A DNA stretch of 64,000 nt from Alistipes onderdonkii (GTDB lineage: Bacteria > Bacteroidota > Bacteroidia > Bacteroidales > Rikenellaceae). Made by a program: the position numbers and the translations under genes. How positions within the stretch are numbered: the stretch's first letter is position 1; each line of letters opens with the position of its first letter. The stretch covers positions 2,852,001-2,916,000 of the forward strand of contig NZ_CP102251.1 of NCBI RefSeq assembly GCF_025145285.1, read 5' to 3'. This document shows, in pieces, positions 53,039 to 62,325 of this stretch. The notes under the pieces were generated by a model that worked only from the letters and a program-made list of their open reading frames with translations, ran no database searches and was not told the DNA's origin.

Positions 53039-56000
53039 TTAGAACTGGACATTCGCGCCGAAGATATAGAACGACTCCCACCACGAGATGCCGCCCGTGT
53101 TCTGGAACTGGCTGTAACGCCACGGGGTGTTCATGGTCACATAGAAGCGCGTCTTCTTCACCACGCGCCCCATCCATGCCCGGGGCAGGGTGTAGCCGAG
53201 CGTAATGTTGCGGATGTTCACGTAGCTGTTCTTGTAGTAGCCCGTGGCGTCGAGGTATTTGATCGACTGTCCTTCGACCGGGCGTGGATGTCGGTCGGAG
53301 GGTCTTTCGGGCGTCCAGTAGTCGATCTTGTAGGTGTTCCAGCGCCCGAGCTGGTTCGCCCATTCGCTCGTGCTGCGGCCGTCGTGGGCCAGCGAGCCGA
53401 ACTCGCCGTATACGTCGACCGAGAAGTCGATGTTCTTCCACTCCGCATTGATCTGCAGCCCGCCGACCCAGTCGGGGCGTGTCGTGCCGAGGATCGTGCG
53501 GTCGTTGCCGTCGATCTTGCCGTTGCCGTCCAGGTCGGCGACCTTGACCTCGCCGGGTTTCTGTCCGTAGATCGCAGCCAGGTCGGCTTCGTTTTCCTGC
53601 CAGATGCCTACCTGTTTGTAATTATAGTGTACGCCGTTGACCGGATAGCCTACGAACAGGCCGTTGTTGATGTCTTCCTTCATCTTGGGATCCTGCAGGC
53701 GTACCAGCTCCTCCTTGTTGCGGTAATACGAGAGGTTCACCCCCAGGTGGAAGTCCTTCGTTTCCACGGGGACGGTCGAGAGGCTTACCTCCCAGCCGCG
53801 GTTGCGGGTGTCGCCGATGTTCGTCCACGCCCGGTTGAAGCCCGAAGTATAGGGCAGCACCTTGAGGTAGAGCAGGTCGTAGCTCTTCGAATCGTAATAG
53901 TCGATCGTACCGTGGATACGTCCCTTGAGGAACCCGAAGTCGAGGCCGATGTCGAGCATCTTGTTGCGCTCCCACTCCAGGTCGGGCGTCGGGCGGGTTT
54001 CGGGCTCCAGCCCCGGGCGGTGCAGCTCACCGCCGTTGAAATTGGCGTATTTGCCGTGCAGCGTACCTGCCGTGGCATAGGCCGCGATCGAGTAGTTGCC
54101 CGTCATGCCGTACGAGGCGCGCAGCTTGAGGTTCGAAATCCACTCCACGTCCTTGAGGAAGGGCTCTTCCGAAATGCGCCACGCGATGGCCCCCGAAGGG
54201 AAGAAAGCCCATTTATGCCCCGGCGAGAGCTGCGACGCACCGTCCTCGCGGAACGACGCGGTGACGATGTACCGGTCGTCGTAGGAGTATTGCACGCGCC
54301 CGACGACCGAAACCATCTGGCTGCGGACGAAGCCCGAGGACAGGCTTTTCGAATCGGTCAGGCGTCCCATGTTGTACCACAGGTAGGCGGGCGATTCCTG
54401 GTCTTTGCCCGACATGGATGCGTTGACCGTCTGGCGGTTTTGCATTTCATAGACGGCCGTCAGGTCGATATTGTGCCTGCCGAACTGGCGTTTGTAGCTG
54501 AGCACGTTGTTCCAGACCCAGTCGGCCTTGCGGTTGTTGTGCATGAAGGCCACGTTGCGCTCGTCGGTATACGATACCGAGCGGTTGTCGTAGTAATAGC
54601 CGCGCGACGAGAAGGCGGGGCTGTATGCGAAGTTGGTATTGAACGTGAGCCCCTTCGCCAGGTCGATCTGGGCGAAGAAGCGCAGGAAGAGTTTCCACTC
54701 CTCGGTCTTGTCCTTATATACGTCGTCGCTCTCGTTCATGTAGGGGTTCTTCACGAACGGGTCGCCGAAGGGGTAGACGTTGTAGCTGCCGTCCTCGTTG
54801 CGGGTCTGTGTGAGCGGGGACATGTGCAGGAACTGGTTGAACATATCCGGCTTGTCGTTCTTGACGATGTAGTATGCGCGGCTCGAAAGTCCTACCTTGA
54901 GGAACGGCAGCACCTTGTGCGAGAGGTCTGCGGTCAGGTAAAAGTGGTCGTGCCCCGCGTTTTTGTAGCGGCTGTCTTCGTTCTTGTAGTTGAATGCGAT
55001 TTTGTAGGCGCTTTTGTCCGTTGCCGCCGAAATGGTCAGCGAGTGGCTTGTCCACAGGCGTTTCTTGTTGAAATACTTTCCCATCCAGTCATTGTCGACC
55101 TTGCCCATGTTGGCCAGTTCGATCCCGAAAAACGCCTTTGCGTCGTCGGCTTCGCTGTGCCAGGTGCCTGCCGCACGGCTCGCCTCGCGCTGGAATGCGA
55201 CGTATTCGTCGGCGTCCATTACGTCGAGCGAACCCCAGTTGTTGACGCCTGCACCCACGAACCCGTCGTAGGTTACCGTCGTCTTGCCCTGTCTGGCCTG
55301 TTTGGTCGTAATCAGGATAACGCCGTTGGCGCCGCGGGCGCCGTAGATGGCCGTCGAGGACGCGTCTTTCAGCACGTCGATCGACTCGATGTCCCCGGGG
55401 TTGATCGAGGACAGCGTTTCGTCGTAGGGAATGCCGTCGAGGACGATCAGCGGGTCGTTGCTGGCATTGCGCGAGCGGGTGCCGCGTATGCGGATCGAAC
55501 CCCCGTCCATCCTAATCCCGGCGATGCCGGTCAACGCCGTGGTGATGTTGTAGGCCGGGATACGCTCGATACGGTCTGCCGAGATCGAGCTGACGGAACC
55601 TGTGATGTCCTTGCGTTTCATCGTGGTGTAGCCCGTCACGACGACATCTTCCAGACCAATCATGTCCTCCGACAGGACTACGTCCACCGAAGTGCGTCCG
55701 GCTCCCACCTTGACGGTCTGCGGCAGCATGCCGAGGAACGATATTTCCAGCAAGTCGCCGTCTTCCACCCCCTCGAGTGCGTAGTGTCCCGCGTTGTCGG
55801 TCAGCGTGCCGCGTGACGATCCTTTTATTACGACGGAAGCGCCCGCAACGGCTGCCCCGTGCGTGTCCTCGACGATGCCCGATACCGTACGCCGGATTTC
55901 CCCCCCCCTGTATTTTGGGGGTTGACAGTTGCTGTTGCGGAACTTTCCGCGGCCGCATTTGCCGCCGCCGGCAACATCAGGGCCGACAGCACCAGGACAA

Positions 56001-56076
56001 AACCGCCTCTCATAATGCCCGATAGCCTGTGCTGGGGTCGCCGGCCGGCATGGATGATTGGATAGAAATGTTGCAT
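53039..56076 (-). CDS. SusC-family TonB-dependent receptor, split by a G9 tract (phase-variable)
   Basis: The gene starts at ATG 56076 with signal MRGGFVLVLSALMLPAAANA. In-frame translation reaches NPQNTGGG at a run of nine G (bases 55901-55909), after which this frame soon ends at 55828. One base different, the second frame carries the missing carboxypeptidase-like domain (EIRRTVSGIVEDTHGAAVAGASVVIKGSSRGTLTDNAGHYALE). The plug domain follows (MKRKDITGSVSSISADRIERIPAYN, VLDGIPYDETLSS, GARGANGVILITTKQA) and then a complete barrel ending GGISWWESFYIFGANVQF, about 1,000 residues overall. Seven or ten G would restore one frame. All else is intact, so the sequence shows the OFF state of a receptor switched by slippage, or a sequencing error in the homopolymer. 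It imports mannan oligosaccharides with SusD. Confidence 0.9.
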
Positions 56077-56162
56077 GGTTCAGTAGTTTAGGTTAGTGTG
56101 GTTTGGGTTGGTTGATTAATAGTTGAACATTTTTAATAATGTATGAACATTAACGTCTACTG

Positions 56163-56193
56163 CAAATTTATACATAGATTTTTAAAATACAAC
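56163..56193 (-). promoter_or_regulatory. Promoter of the SusC operon
   Basis: Read on the minus strand, GTTG (56193-56190) and TAAATTTG (56170-56163) are separated by 19 bp, close to the TTTG-N19-TAnnTTTG consensus. The predicted leader is about 80 nt and includes two ATGTTCA words (56118-56148), a possible regulator site or leader control element. Confidence 0.55.
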
Positions 56194-56409
56194 TTTTTTC
56201 AGCTCTTTTTTTATGATAATTTGTGAACATCCGCTGTATTTCCCTTATTCGGAGGATTTCCGGTATCTCTGTGGATAGTACCTGTTTGCCTGCATGATTT
56301 TTGCCGGAGCCGAGTCTGCACGGTTCCGAAGCGATCTCCGATTCCCTGTGCCCGGGGCTGCCGCCGTGCCGGTGTGTGCATCGTGCGGCCGTTGCGGGCT
56401 GTTTGTATG

Positions 56410-56600
56410 TACATGAAATCTTCTCGATGCGCGATGCTGCCGCCTGCCCGACGGATTGCTGCCCGCCCGCCGCCCGCTTTCTGCCGTGTGCCGCCTGCCG
56501 CCTGCTGCCCGTCGCCTGCTGCCTGCTTTCTGCTGTGTGACGCCCGCTGCCCGCCGCCTGTTCGGCAGGTTGCCCCCGCCTGCCGGTTCGCGTGGCGTGC
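56410..56600. repeat. Low-complexity intergenic word repeat
   Basis: On the plus strand the interval is a patchwork of TGCCGCCTGCC, CTGCTGCCCG, CCCGCCGCC and TTTCTGC(C/T)GTGTG words with no fixed period. Both strands have open frames here, but none resembles a protein. The gap of 690 bp between SusC and GH92 holds this repeat, the susC promoter and a terminator. Confidence 0.55.
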
Positions 56601-56706
56601 GGCGTTGTCTGGCATTTCTGGCGTTGCGATACCCGCATTGTTCCGGCTCCTTCCGTTGTCCCTGCTTTCCCATTGTCTCCGACCCCTTCCCGGACGGGAC
56701 GTTCGG

Positions 56707-56741
56707 AAAAAGTAACGGCGCATCCGGACAACGGATGCGCC
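56707..56741 (-). terminator. Rho-independent terminator after GH92 gene
   Basis: Perfect 10-bp stem GGCGCATCCG/CGGATGCGCC (56717-56726, 56732-56741) with a 5-base loop, then GTTACTTTTT on the minus strand. It ends the upstream mannosidase transcript, so susC has its own promoter. Confidence 0.88.
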
Positions 56742-56764
56742 GCCGATGGGGAATATGCCTGCCG

Positions 56765-59527
56765 CTATTCGGGGAGTTTCCCGGTTCCCCAGCGGGTGTT
56801 GGGCTCGGGCCCCAGCCATAGCTCGAGCAGGCCGCCGCGTGCGAATTCTTCGTGCGGGAACCAGAAGTTGTTGAGCACCCGGCCGTTGAGGCGTGCGCGT
56901 TGGATATAACAGTTCTTGTCCGAATTGCCGTAGGTGCGGATGACGAACCGGTCGGAACGGTCGGCCGGGTAATAACGCTTGTCGAGACGGATCGACACCT
57001 CGTCGAAGACCGGCGAGGTGATCTCGTATACGGGGCGGGCAGCGGCCGTGCCCCGCGTACTGAACAACCCGATCGACATCAGTGCGCTCACGCCGCCCAT
57101 TTGTCCCTGGTCTTCGTCGTGCCCGCCATACCCCCGGTCGGGCGTGGTGCCCCCGTAAGCCTGTTCGTTCACCCGGCGAACCCAGTATTGCGTGAGCCAG
57201 GGTTTCCCGCCCCAGCTGAATACGTGTGCGTTGGAGCATCCCGGCTGGTTGGCGTAGCTGACGTAGCCTTGTCCGTAGCCGAACACGAAATCCTGCGGCG
57301 CAGCCTGCTCGAATGCATAATTGAGCTTCCCGCAGAATTTGTCATAACCGCCCATGAGCGTTGCGAGGGTCGGTAGTTCGTGCGATACGCCCCAGGTGGC
57401 CTGCCAGGCATTGGCCTCGATCCAGCCGGTGCCCCTGAGCGGATCGTCGTGCAGCCATTGGCCCTGCTCGTCCTTGGGGAAGAGCAACTGCTGGTCGGGG
57501 CGGTATAGCTTGCGCCATCCGTGGGATCGGTTGCCGAAGTAGGCGGCCTCATCCTCCAGTCCCAAACGCACGGCCATTTGTGCGAGCGCCCAATCCTGGA
57601 AGTTCGACTCGATCGTCATCCCGGCGTTTTTCGGCTGGTAGCCGTGTTCGAGGTAAAATTCCCCGATTCCCTGCATGCCGCCCGGCATATGGTTGCGTTG
57701 CATCGTCCGGAAAGCGTGCATCGGGTCGCATTTGCGCATCAGCCCTTTGTTATAGGCCGAGACGATGAGCGGCGTGGCCGGACATCCGGACATGATGTAG
57801 GTATATCCTCCGGCGCAGGGCCCCCGGGGAATCAGCCCGCCGTTGTCGGCATAGCGGATGAGCGAGGCCGACATTTCGTCGGGCATTTCGGGCCATCCCA
57901 GCCCCCACAGGACGTTGAGGTTCCACTGCGTGAGCCAGAAGGCGTCGGAATTATACATGTGATGCACGACGCGGCCTGCCGCATCGCGCGGGAGCGTACG
58001 GGTCTTGACCCGGATGTCGCGCGTGAACGAACCTGCGCGCTGGCCGTCCGTCAGGTCGGGGTATTCGCCGTTCACGTCGTCGATCTTGTGGCGGCCCAGC
58101 AGGACATGCCACAGGTCGGTGTAGAATTTTGTCCGTTGTTGCTGCGTGCCGCCTTTTACCTCGATGCGTCCCAGCCATTCGTTCCATTCGTCCTGTGCCG
58201 CGCGGCGCACGGCGTCGAAGTCCCAGGTCGTGGCGTCATGCGTGAGGTTCTCCCGTGCATTTTCCGTACTGACGTACGATACGGCCGTGCGGACATGGAT
58301 GCGGTCGCCCGTACGGACACCGTAATGTGCCGCGACGCCCGATGTGGGGGAGTCCAGGTAACTCAGCGCTTCGCGCGGGTGGCGCCTGGTGATTTCGGAG
58401 GAGCCTTCGAGCGAGTCGATTCCGGAATAACGGCGTGTGCCGACCCATCCGTCGAGTCGGTCGAACGGCCGGTCGAAACGGACGACGAAGTAAACCCTGA
58501 CGTTCTCGGGGCCGCCCCAGTGGCGGCCGTAGGTGTCGAAGCTGCCCTCGATTTCGTGCTCTCCGACCCGCTGCACGCGGGCGTTGCACATGGTCGTCGA
58601 CGCCAGATAGCCGCCCAGGTTCAGGAGTATGCCGGCTTCGGCGTCCCGGGTGAAGGTCAGGCGGTAGAACCCCGTGCGGTCAGTAGCCGTCTGCTCGACC
58701 CAGATGCCGTAATCCTCCAGGAAGAGGCGGTGGTAACCCGGCTGGGCGATTTCGCCCTCGTGCCGGAAGTGCGATTTCCAGTGCCCTTCGCCGAGGGTGG
58801 GATCGACGTTGCCGGTCGTCGGCATGAGTGTAAGCCCGGCCAGCACCCAGTTGTGTATCTGCGGGAAGCCGAGCACCTCGGTCGAATTGTAGTTGTAGCC
58901 CCCGCCGTACTGGTTGCGGTTGCGGGTCAGCGGTGCGGCGCCGATCATGCCGAACGGCTGGTTGCCCGTGATGAAGAAGAAATAGCGCCCCTTGGTCGTT
59001 TCGATGAACGGGTCGACCTGCGAGACGAAATCGCCTCCGGCCTCGGCGGGCGGGAATGCCTCGATCTCGGAGAGCCCGACATGGGAACCCACGGCGTCGT
59101 TGACCTCGAATTTCACCCATCTGACCCGTTTGGGCGCGAATTCCACGACCTTGGGCTCCCCGTTGTCCGGGATCCCGACTACTCCGATACGTGTGCCGTC
59201 GCTGAAAAAGAGGTCGCCGCCTGCCGTATGCGCATCGCCCGTCGGCCGGTCGTAGAGGACGATGCGCGAGAGGGTGACCTCCTCGTCCCAGTCGAGCCGG
59301 ATCCAGGGGTAGGGTAATTGCTGCCAGTAGGGCATCTGCGCTGCCGATACCCATTCGCCCGCATTGTCGAGGCGGATGTAGCCGTCGTTGACTTTCGAGG
59401 CATCGCCGTCGGCATTGAGCGACGACGATGCCGTGGCGCGGGCTTTCGGGGCGATATTGTAGGTGCCGCCGAGTGCCGGGAACGAGATTCCCGCCACGCA
59501 AAACAGGGTTAACAGCTCTTTTTTCAT
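56765..59527 (-). CDS. GH92 alpha-mannosidase with F5/8-type N-terminal domain
   Basis: The 920-residue protein has a signal peptide (LFCVAGISFPALGG). A discoidin-like beta-sandwich at about residues 25-165 (KARATASSSLNADGDASKVNDG, WIRLDWDEEVTLSRIVLYDRPT, VRWVKFEVNDAVGSHVGLSEIEAF) precedes the GH92 region, which starts SQVDPFIETTKGRYFFFITGNQPFGMIGAAP. The GH92 active-site strip includes YSGIDSLEGSS and YGGHDEDQGQMGGVSALMSIGLFS with the conserved Asp-Glu-Asp-Gln. GH92 enzymes are calcium-dependent exo-alpha-mannosidases that trim N-glycan and yeast mannan side chains. It is followed by a terminator and lies 96 bp after the isomerase gene. Confidence 0.93.
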   Translation of the reverse strand: MKKELLTLFCVAGISFPALGGTYNIAPKARATASSSLNADGDASKVNDGYIRLDNAGEWVSAAQMPYWQQLPYPWIRLDWDEEVTLSRIVLYDRPTGDAHTAGGDLFFSDGTRIGVVGIPDNGEPKVVEFAPKRVRWVKFEVNDAVGSHVGLSEIEAFPPAEAGGDFVSQVDPFIETTKGRYFFFITGNQPFGMIGAAPLTRNRNQYGGGYNYNSTEVLGFPQIHNWVLAGLTLMPTTGNVDPTLGEGHWKSHFRHEGEIAQPGYHRLFLEDYGIWVEQTATDRTGFYRLTFTRDAEAGILLNLGGYLASTTMCNARVQRVGEHEIEGSFDTYGRHWGGPENVRVYFVVRFDRPFDRLDGWVGTRRYSGIDSLEGSSEITRRHPREALSYLDSPTSGVAAHYGVRTGDRIHVRTAVSYVSTENARENLTHDATTWDFDAVRRAAQDEWNEWLGRIEVKGGTQQQRTKFYTDLWHVLLGRHKIDDVNGEYPDLTDGQRAGSFTRDIRVKTRTLPRDAAGRVVHHMYNSDAFWLTQWNLNVLWGLGWPEMPDEMSASLIRYADNGGLIPRGPCAGGYTYIMSGCPATPLIVSAYNKGLMRKCDPMHAFRTMQRNHMPGGMQGIGEFYLEHGYQPKNAGMTIESNFQDWALAQMAVRLGLEDEAAYFGNRSHGWRKLYRPDQQLLFPKDEQGQWLHDDPLRGTGWIEANAWQATWGVSHELPTLATLMGGYDKFCGKLNYAFEQAAPQDFVFGYGQGYVSYANQPGCSNAHVFSWGGKPWLTQYWVRRVNEQAYGGTTPDRGYGGHDEDQGQMGGVSALMSIGLFSTRGTAAARPVYEITSPVFDEVSIRLDKRYYPADRSDRFVIRTYGNSDKNCYIQRARLNGRVLNNFWFPHEEFARGGLLELWLGPEPNTRWGTGKLPE

Positions 59528-59623
59528 CGCGATGTGCTTACGTTAAGGTTCGTATTGCATGAATATACGAATAATATCGTCTCGCCGGTTCCTGTTCCGG
59601 CCCGCAGCCCGGGAATATACCCG

Positions 59624-61390
59624 TTATTTCATAAAAGCCTTCACGACCATGATCTCGCGCCCCGAGGTGTTGACGATGCGGTAGGAGCCTGCCGCCGCCG
59701 AAATTACCAGCGTTTCGGCATAGCTCAGACGGAAGCGGCTGCCGCCCGCGGTTTCGACCTCGGCGCTTTCGCCCTCGACCAGGTTCAGGACATGGCATTT
59801 TCCCTGCGTTGCGACCTCCACCGAGGTGTTGAGCTTGTAACGGTGCACGTCGTAGGAGTGGTTGCGGTGCGTGGGCAGGTGCCACAGTTCCCAGTCCGCC
59901 CCCTTGTCGAGCAGCGCGGGGTGCGACACCAGCTCCCGTTTCACGGTTTCGCCCTTGCGGTCGAAGCAGAGGTTCTCCATTGCGCGGCGGATGTTCAGCG
60001 GGCGCGGTTTCCCGTCGAGGTCGAGCGCCAGCCAGTCGTACATCTTGAATGTGAAGATGTAAGGCGTGGTGCTGATCTCCAGCACGAGGTTGTTGCGTCC
60101 CGAGCTGTGGAGCGTGCCCGGCGGTATGAGGAACAGGTCGTGCCGCGCCGACTGTTCGGCGTTGATGTAGCGCGGCACGTCGAGTTCCGTGCCTTTTTCG
60201 AAGCTTTCGGTCAGCGCCCGTTCGAACTTCGCAGGGTCGATATCCTCTTTGAACCCGAGGTATACGACCGACCCGGGTGCCGTGTCGAGGATATAGTAAG
60301 TCTCCTCCTGAGTCAGTACCTCGCCGAAATTCCTGCGGATATATTCCCGCTGCGGGTGGCACTGGATCGAAAGGTTGCCGCCGTCGAAGTTGTCGAGGTA
60401 GTCCATGCGGATCGGGAATTCGTCGCCGTATGCGTCGTAGCACGCGCTGCCGACGACCTGCTCGCCGCCCTGGAACATCACCATGTCGAACGACACTTCG
60501 AGCATCTTGCCGTCGCTGCCGAAGATCAGCCCGTTTTCCGGTACGATCAGCTCGAACGACCATGCGTAGTTGGGCACGTCGTGGGGTAGTGCGCCGATGT
60601 GTTCGCGGATCCATTGGCCTCCCCACGCCCCGGGTTCGAACCACGGCCGGACGCGGAATCCGTTTGCGGCGAGGTGCTCCAGGCCGCGGCGCAGGTCGGT
60701 GCCCTCGGCCCAGGTGATCTCCCCTTCGCGCTGCCCGTCGACGATTATGCCGATGCGGGGCAGCAGCTCCTTCTTGTGGCGGTTCAGTACGACCCAGTCG
60801 ACGAAATAGAACCGCTTGTACATCTTTTTCGGGGGTTCGGGCTGCGTGGCCCCCAGGTTGGCGATGCTGCCCGCACGCGAGCGGAACTGGATCTCGTTCT
60901 TCGGGATGTCGATATAGACCAACTCGCCCTGCCAGCCGGCCAGCGCGGCGCCGGTGCCGACGAGTATGTTCATCTCCGCCTCGGGGTCGGGTGCGATCGC
61001 CCGCAGTTTTTCCCCGTCGAAGAACTCCTCCAGCCGCAGCGGGGTGCGGAAGCCGAAGATCGGGTCGTCGCCGCCCAGATAGGGGGCGACCAGGCGCTCG
61101 ATCTCCTCCTGCGGCCGCAGGGCCGCGTCGACGCTCCACCACACGGGGCGGATGCCCAGCTGCGTGAGCGCACGGTTCAGCTCCTGCCGGAAGAGGTCGA
61201 AGCGTACGCCGACATAGCCGTCGACGACAACCTGCTTTTGCCCGGCCAGCCGCCGTGCCAGCGACGTGTAGTCGCAGAAAATCTTATCCGCCCCGAGGTC
61301 ATGTGTCGGGTAGATGTCGTATTGGTTTTTTCCGGTTTCCGGTTTGCATACCGGAAGTGGGTTCTGTGTTGTTTTCCTTAAAAGAGACAT
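59624..61390 (-). CDS. Class I mannose-6-phosphate isomerase family protein
   Basis: The protein has 588 residues. The N-terminal 200 residues (DYTSLARRLAGQKQVVVDGYVGVRFDLFRQELNRALTQLGI, IGIIVDGQREGEITWAEG) resemble a nucleoside-kinase-like region. The rest is the cupin-type isomerase (NLSIQCHPQREYIRRNFGEVLTQEETYYILDTAPGSVVYLGFKED, LFLIPPGTLHSSGRNNLVLEISTTPYIFTFKMYDWLALD), with the QxHP...E...H zinc ligands of type I enzymes. It is the long two-part form seen in Bacteroidales N-glycan loci. It turns mannose 6-phosphate, supplied by the ROK kinase upstream, into fructose 6-phosphate in the cytoplasm. The ROK gene ends 13 nt before. Confidence 0.88.
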   Translation of the reverse strand: MSLLRKTTQNPLPVCKPETGKNQYDIYPTHDLGADKIFCDYTSLARRLAGQKQVVVDGYVGVRFDLFRQELNRALTQLGIRPVWWSVDAALRPQEEIERLVAPYLGGDDPIFGFRTPLRLEEFFDGEKLRAIAPDPEAEMNILVGTGAALAGWQGELVYIDIPKNEIQFRSRAGSIANLGATQPEPPKKMYKRFYFVDWVVLNRHKKELLPRIGIIVDGQREGEITWAEGTDLRRGLEHLAANGFRVRPWFEPGAWGGQWIREHIGALPHDVPNYAWSFELIVPENGLIFGSDGKMLEVSFDMVMFQGGEQVVGSACYDAYGDEFPIRMDYLDNFDGGNLSIQCHPQREYIRRNFGEVLTQEETYYILDTAPGSVVYLGFKEDIDPAKFERALTESFEKGTELDVPRYINAEQSARHDLFLIPPGTLHSSGRNNLVLEISTTPYIFTFKMYDWLALDLDGKPRPLNIRRAMENLCFDRKGETVKRELVSHPALLDKGADWELWHLPTHRNHSYDVHRYKLNTSVEVATQGKCHVLNLVEGESAEVETAGGSRFRLSYAETLVISAAAGSYRIVNTSGREIMVVKAFMK

Positions 61391-61403
61391 AACTATTGTT
61401 TGG

Positions 61404-62306
61404 TTATATGAATAACGATGCTGCGCCGATCAGGGCGGCATGGTCGGGCCGGGCCGGGAGCCCTATCCTGATCCGGTGGCCGTCGGCTTCGAGCCGGCGT
61501 TCCATGGCGGGCCCGAACAGCGGGTAGGCCCGCGAGATATTCCCGCCGAGCACCAGCATGTCGGCGCGGAAGCGTTCCGCCACGGGGGCTGCGAATGCCG
61601 CCAGCCGCTCCCCGTATTCGTCGAACAGGCGCCGTGCCGCGGGGTCTTCCGCATGGCGTTCGGCAGCTTCGCGTGCGCCGCTTATCTCCTGCCCGGTCAG
61701 CTCCCGGTAGCGGCCGCATACCCAGCGGGTCGAGAAGGCCTCATCGACGATGCCCCCTTCGAACGGCAGGCAGTATACCCAGCCGTTGGCGGGCACCTCG
61801 TCGCCCGAGGTCACCAGCCTGCGGCCGGCCACGAAGCCCGACCCGACGCCCGTGCCGAGCGTCAGCGCCACTACGCGTTCGGCGTCGTCCGCGACCCCGC
61901 CGAGGCATTCGCCCAGCGCGAAGGCCGCCGCGTCGTTGACATAGCGGAACTCCTCCGTGCCGCACTCCCGCAGCAGCGGGTAGAGCGTCGCCGCGACGTC
62001 GAGCCCGTAGATGCGCTCGAACTTCCGCACGCCCCGGATCAGCGAAATGCCCCGCTCGTAGTCGAACGGCCCGGGGAAGGCGAAGCCTGCGCACCGGATG
62101 CGTCCGATGCCCGATGCCGCGGCCGTGCGCCGGATGTTCGCGGCCCAGGCCCCGGCGATCGTGCGGGCCCCGGCCGCCGCGTCGACTTTGTCCGTGTGCG
62201 GTTCCCCGCACAGTTGCCCCGTGGCGAGGTCTACCACCGCCGAGCAGACATGGCTGCCGCCGATGTCCACGCCCAGGGCGTAGCGATTATGTGCCGATTG
62301 TGCCAT
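61404..62306 (-). CDS. ROK-family sugar kinase (probable mannose kinase)
   Basis: The 300-residue protein has the ATP-binding YALGVDIGGSHVCSAVVDLATGQ and the ROK segments CAGFAFPGPFDYERGI, NDAAAFALGEC and LTLGTGVGSGFVAGRRLV. VPANGWVYCLPFEGGIVDEAFSTRWVCGRY replaces the usual zinc site (CxCGxxGC), which is missing, as in other Bacteroidales carbohydrate ROK kinases. It would phosphorylate free mannose at C6, giving the substrate of the isomerase gene next to it. The sugar is inferred from the neighbouring mannosidases. The start follows the GH92 stop by 19 bp, so all four genes form one operon. Confidence 0.9.
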   Translation of the reverse strand: MAQSAHNRYALGVDIGGSHVCSAVVDLATGQLCGEPHTDKVDAAAGARTIAGAWAANIRRTAAASGIGRIRCAGFAFPGPFDYERGISLIRGVRKFERIYGLDVAATLYPLLRECGTEEFRYVNDAAAFALGECLGGVADDAERVVALTLGTGVGSGFVAGRRLVTSGDEVPANGWVYCLPFEGGIVDEAFSTRWVCGRYRELTGQEISGAREAAERHAEDPAARRLFDEYGERLAAFAAPVAERFRADMLVLGGNISRAYPLFGPAMERRLEADGHRIRIGLPARPDHAALIGAASLFI

Positions 62307-62325
62307 GACGGTATATTTTTCGTAG

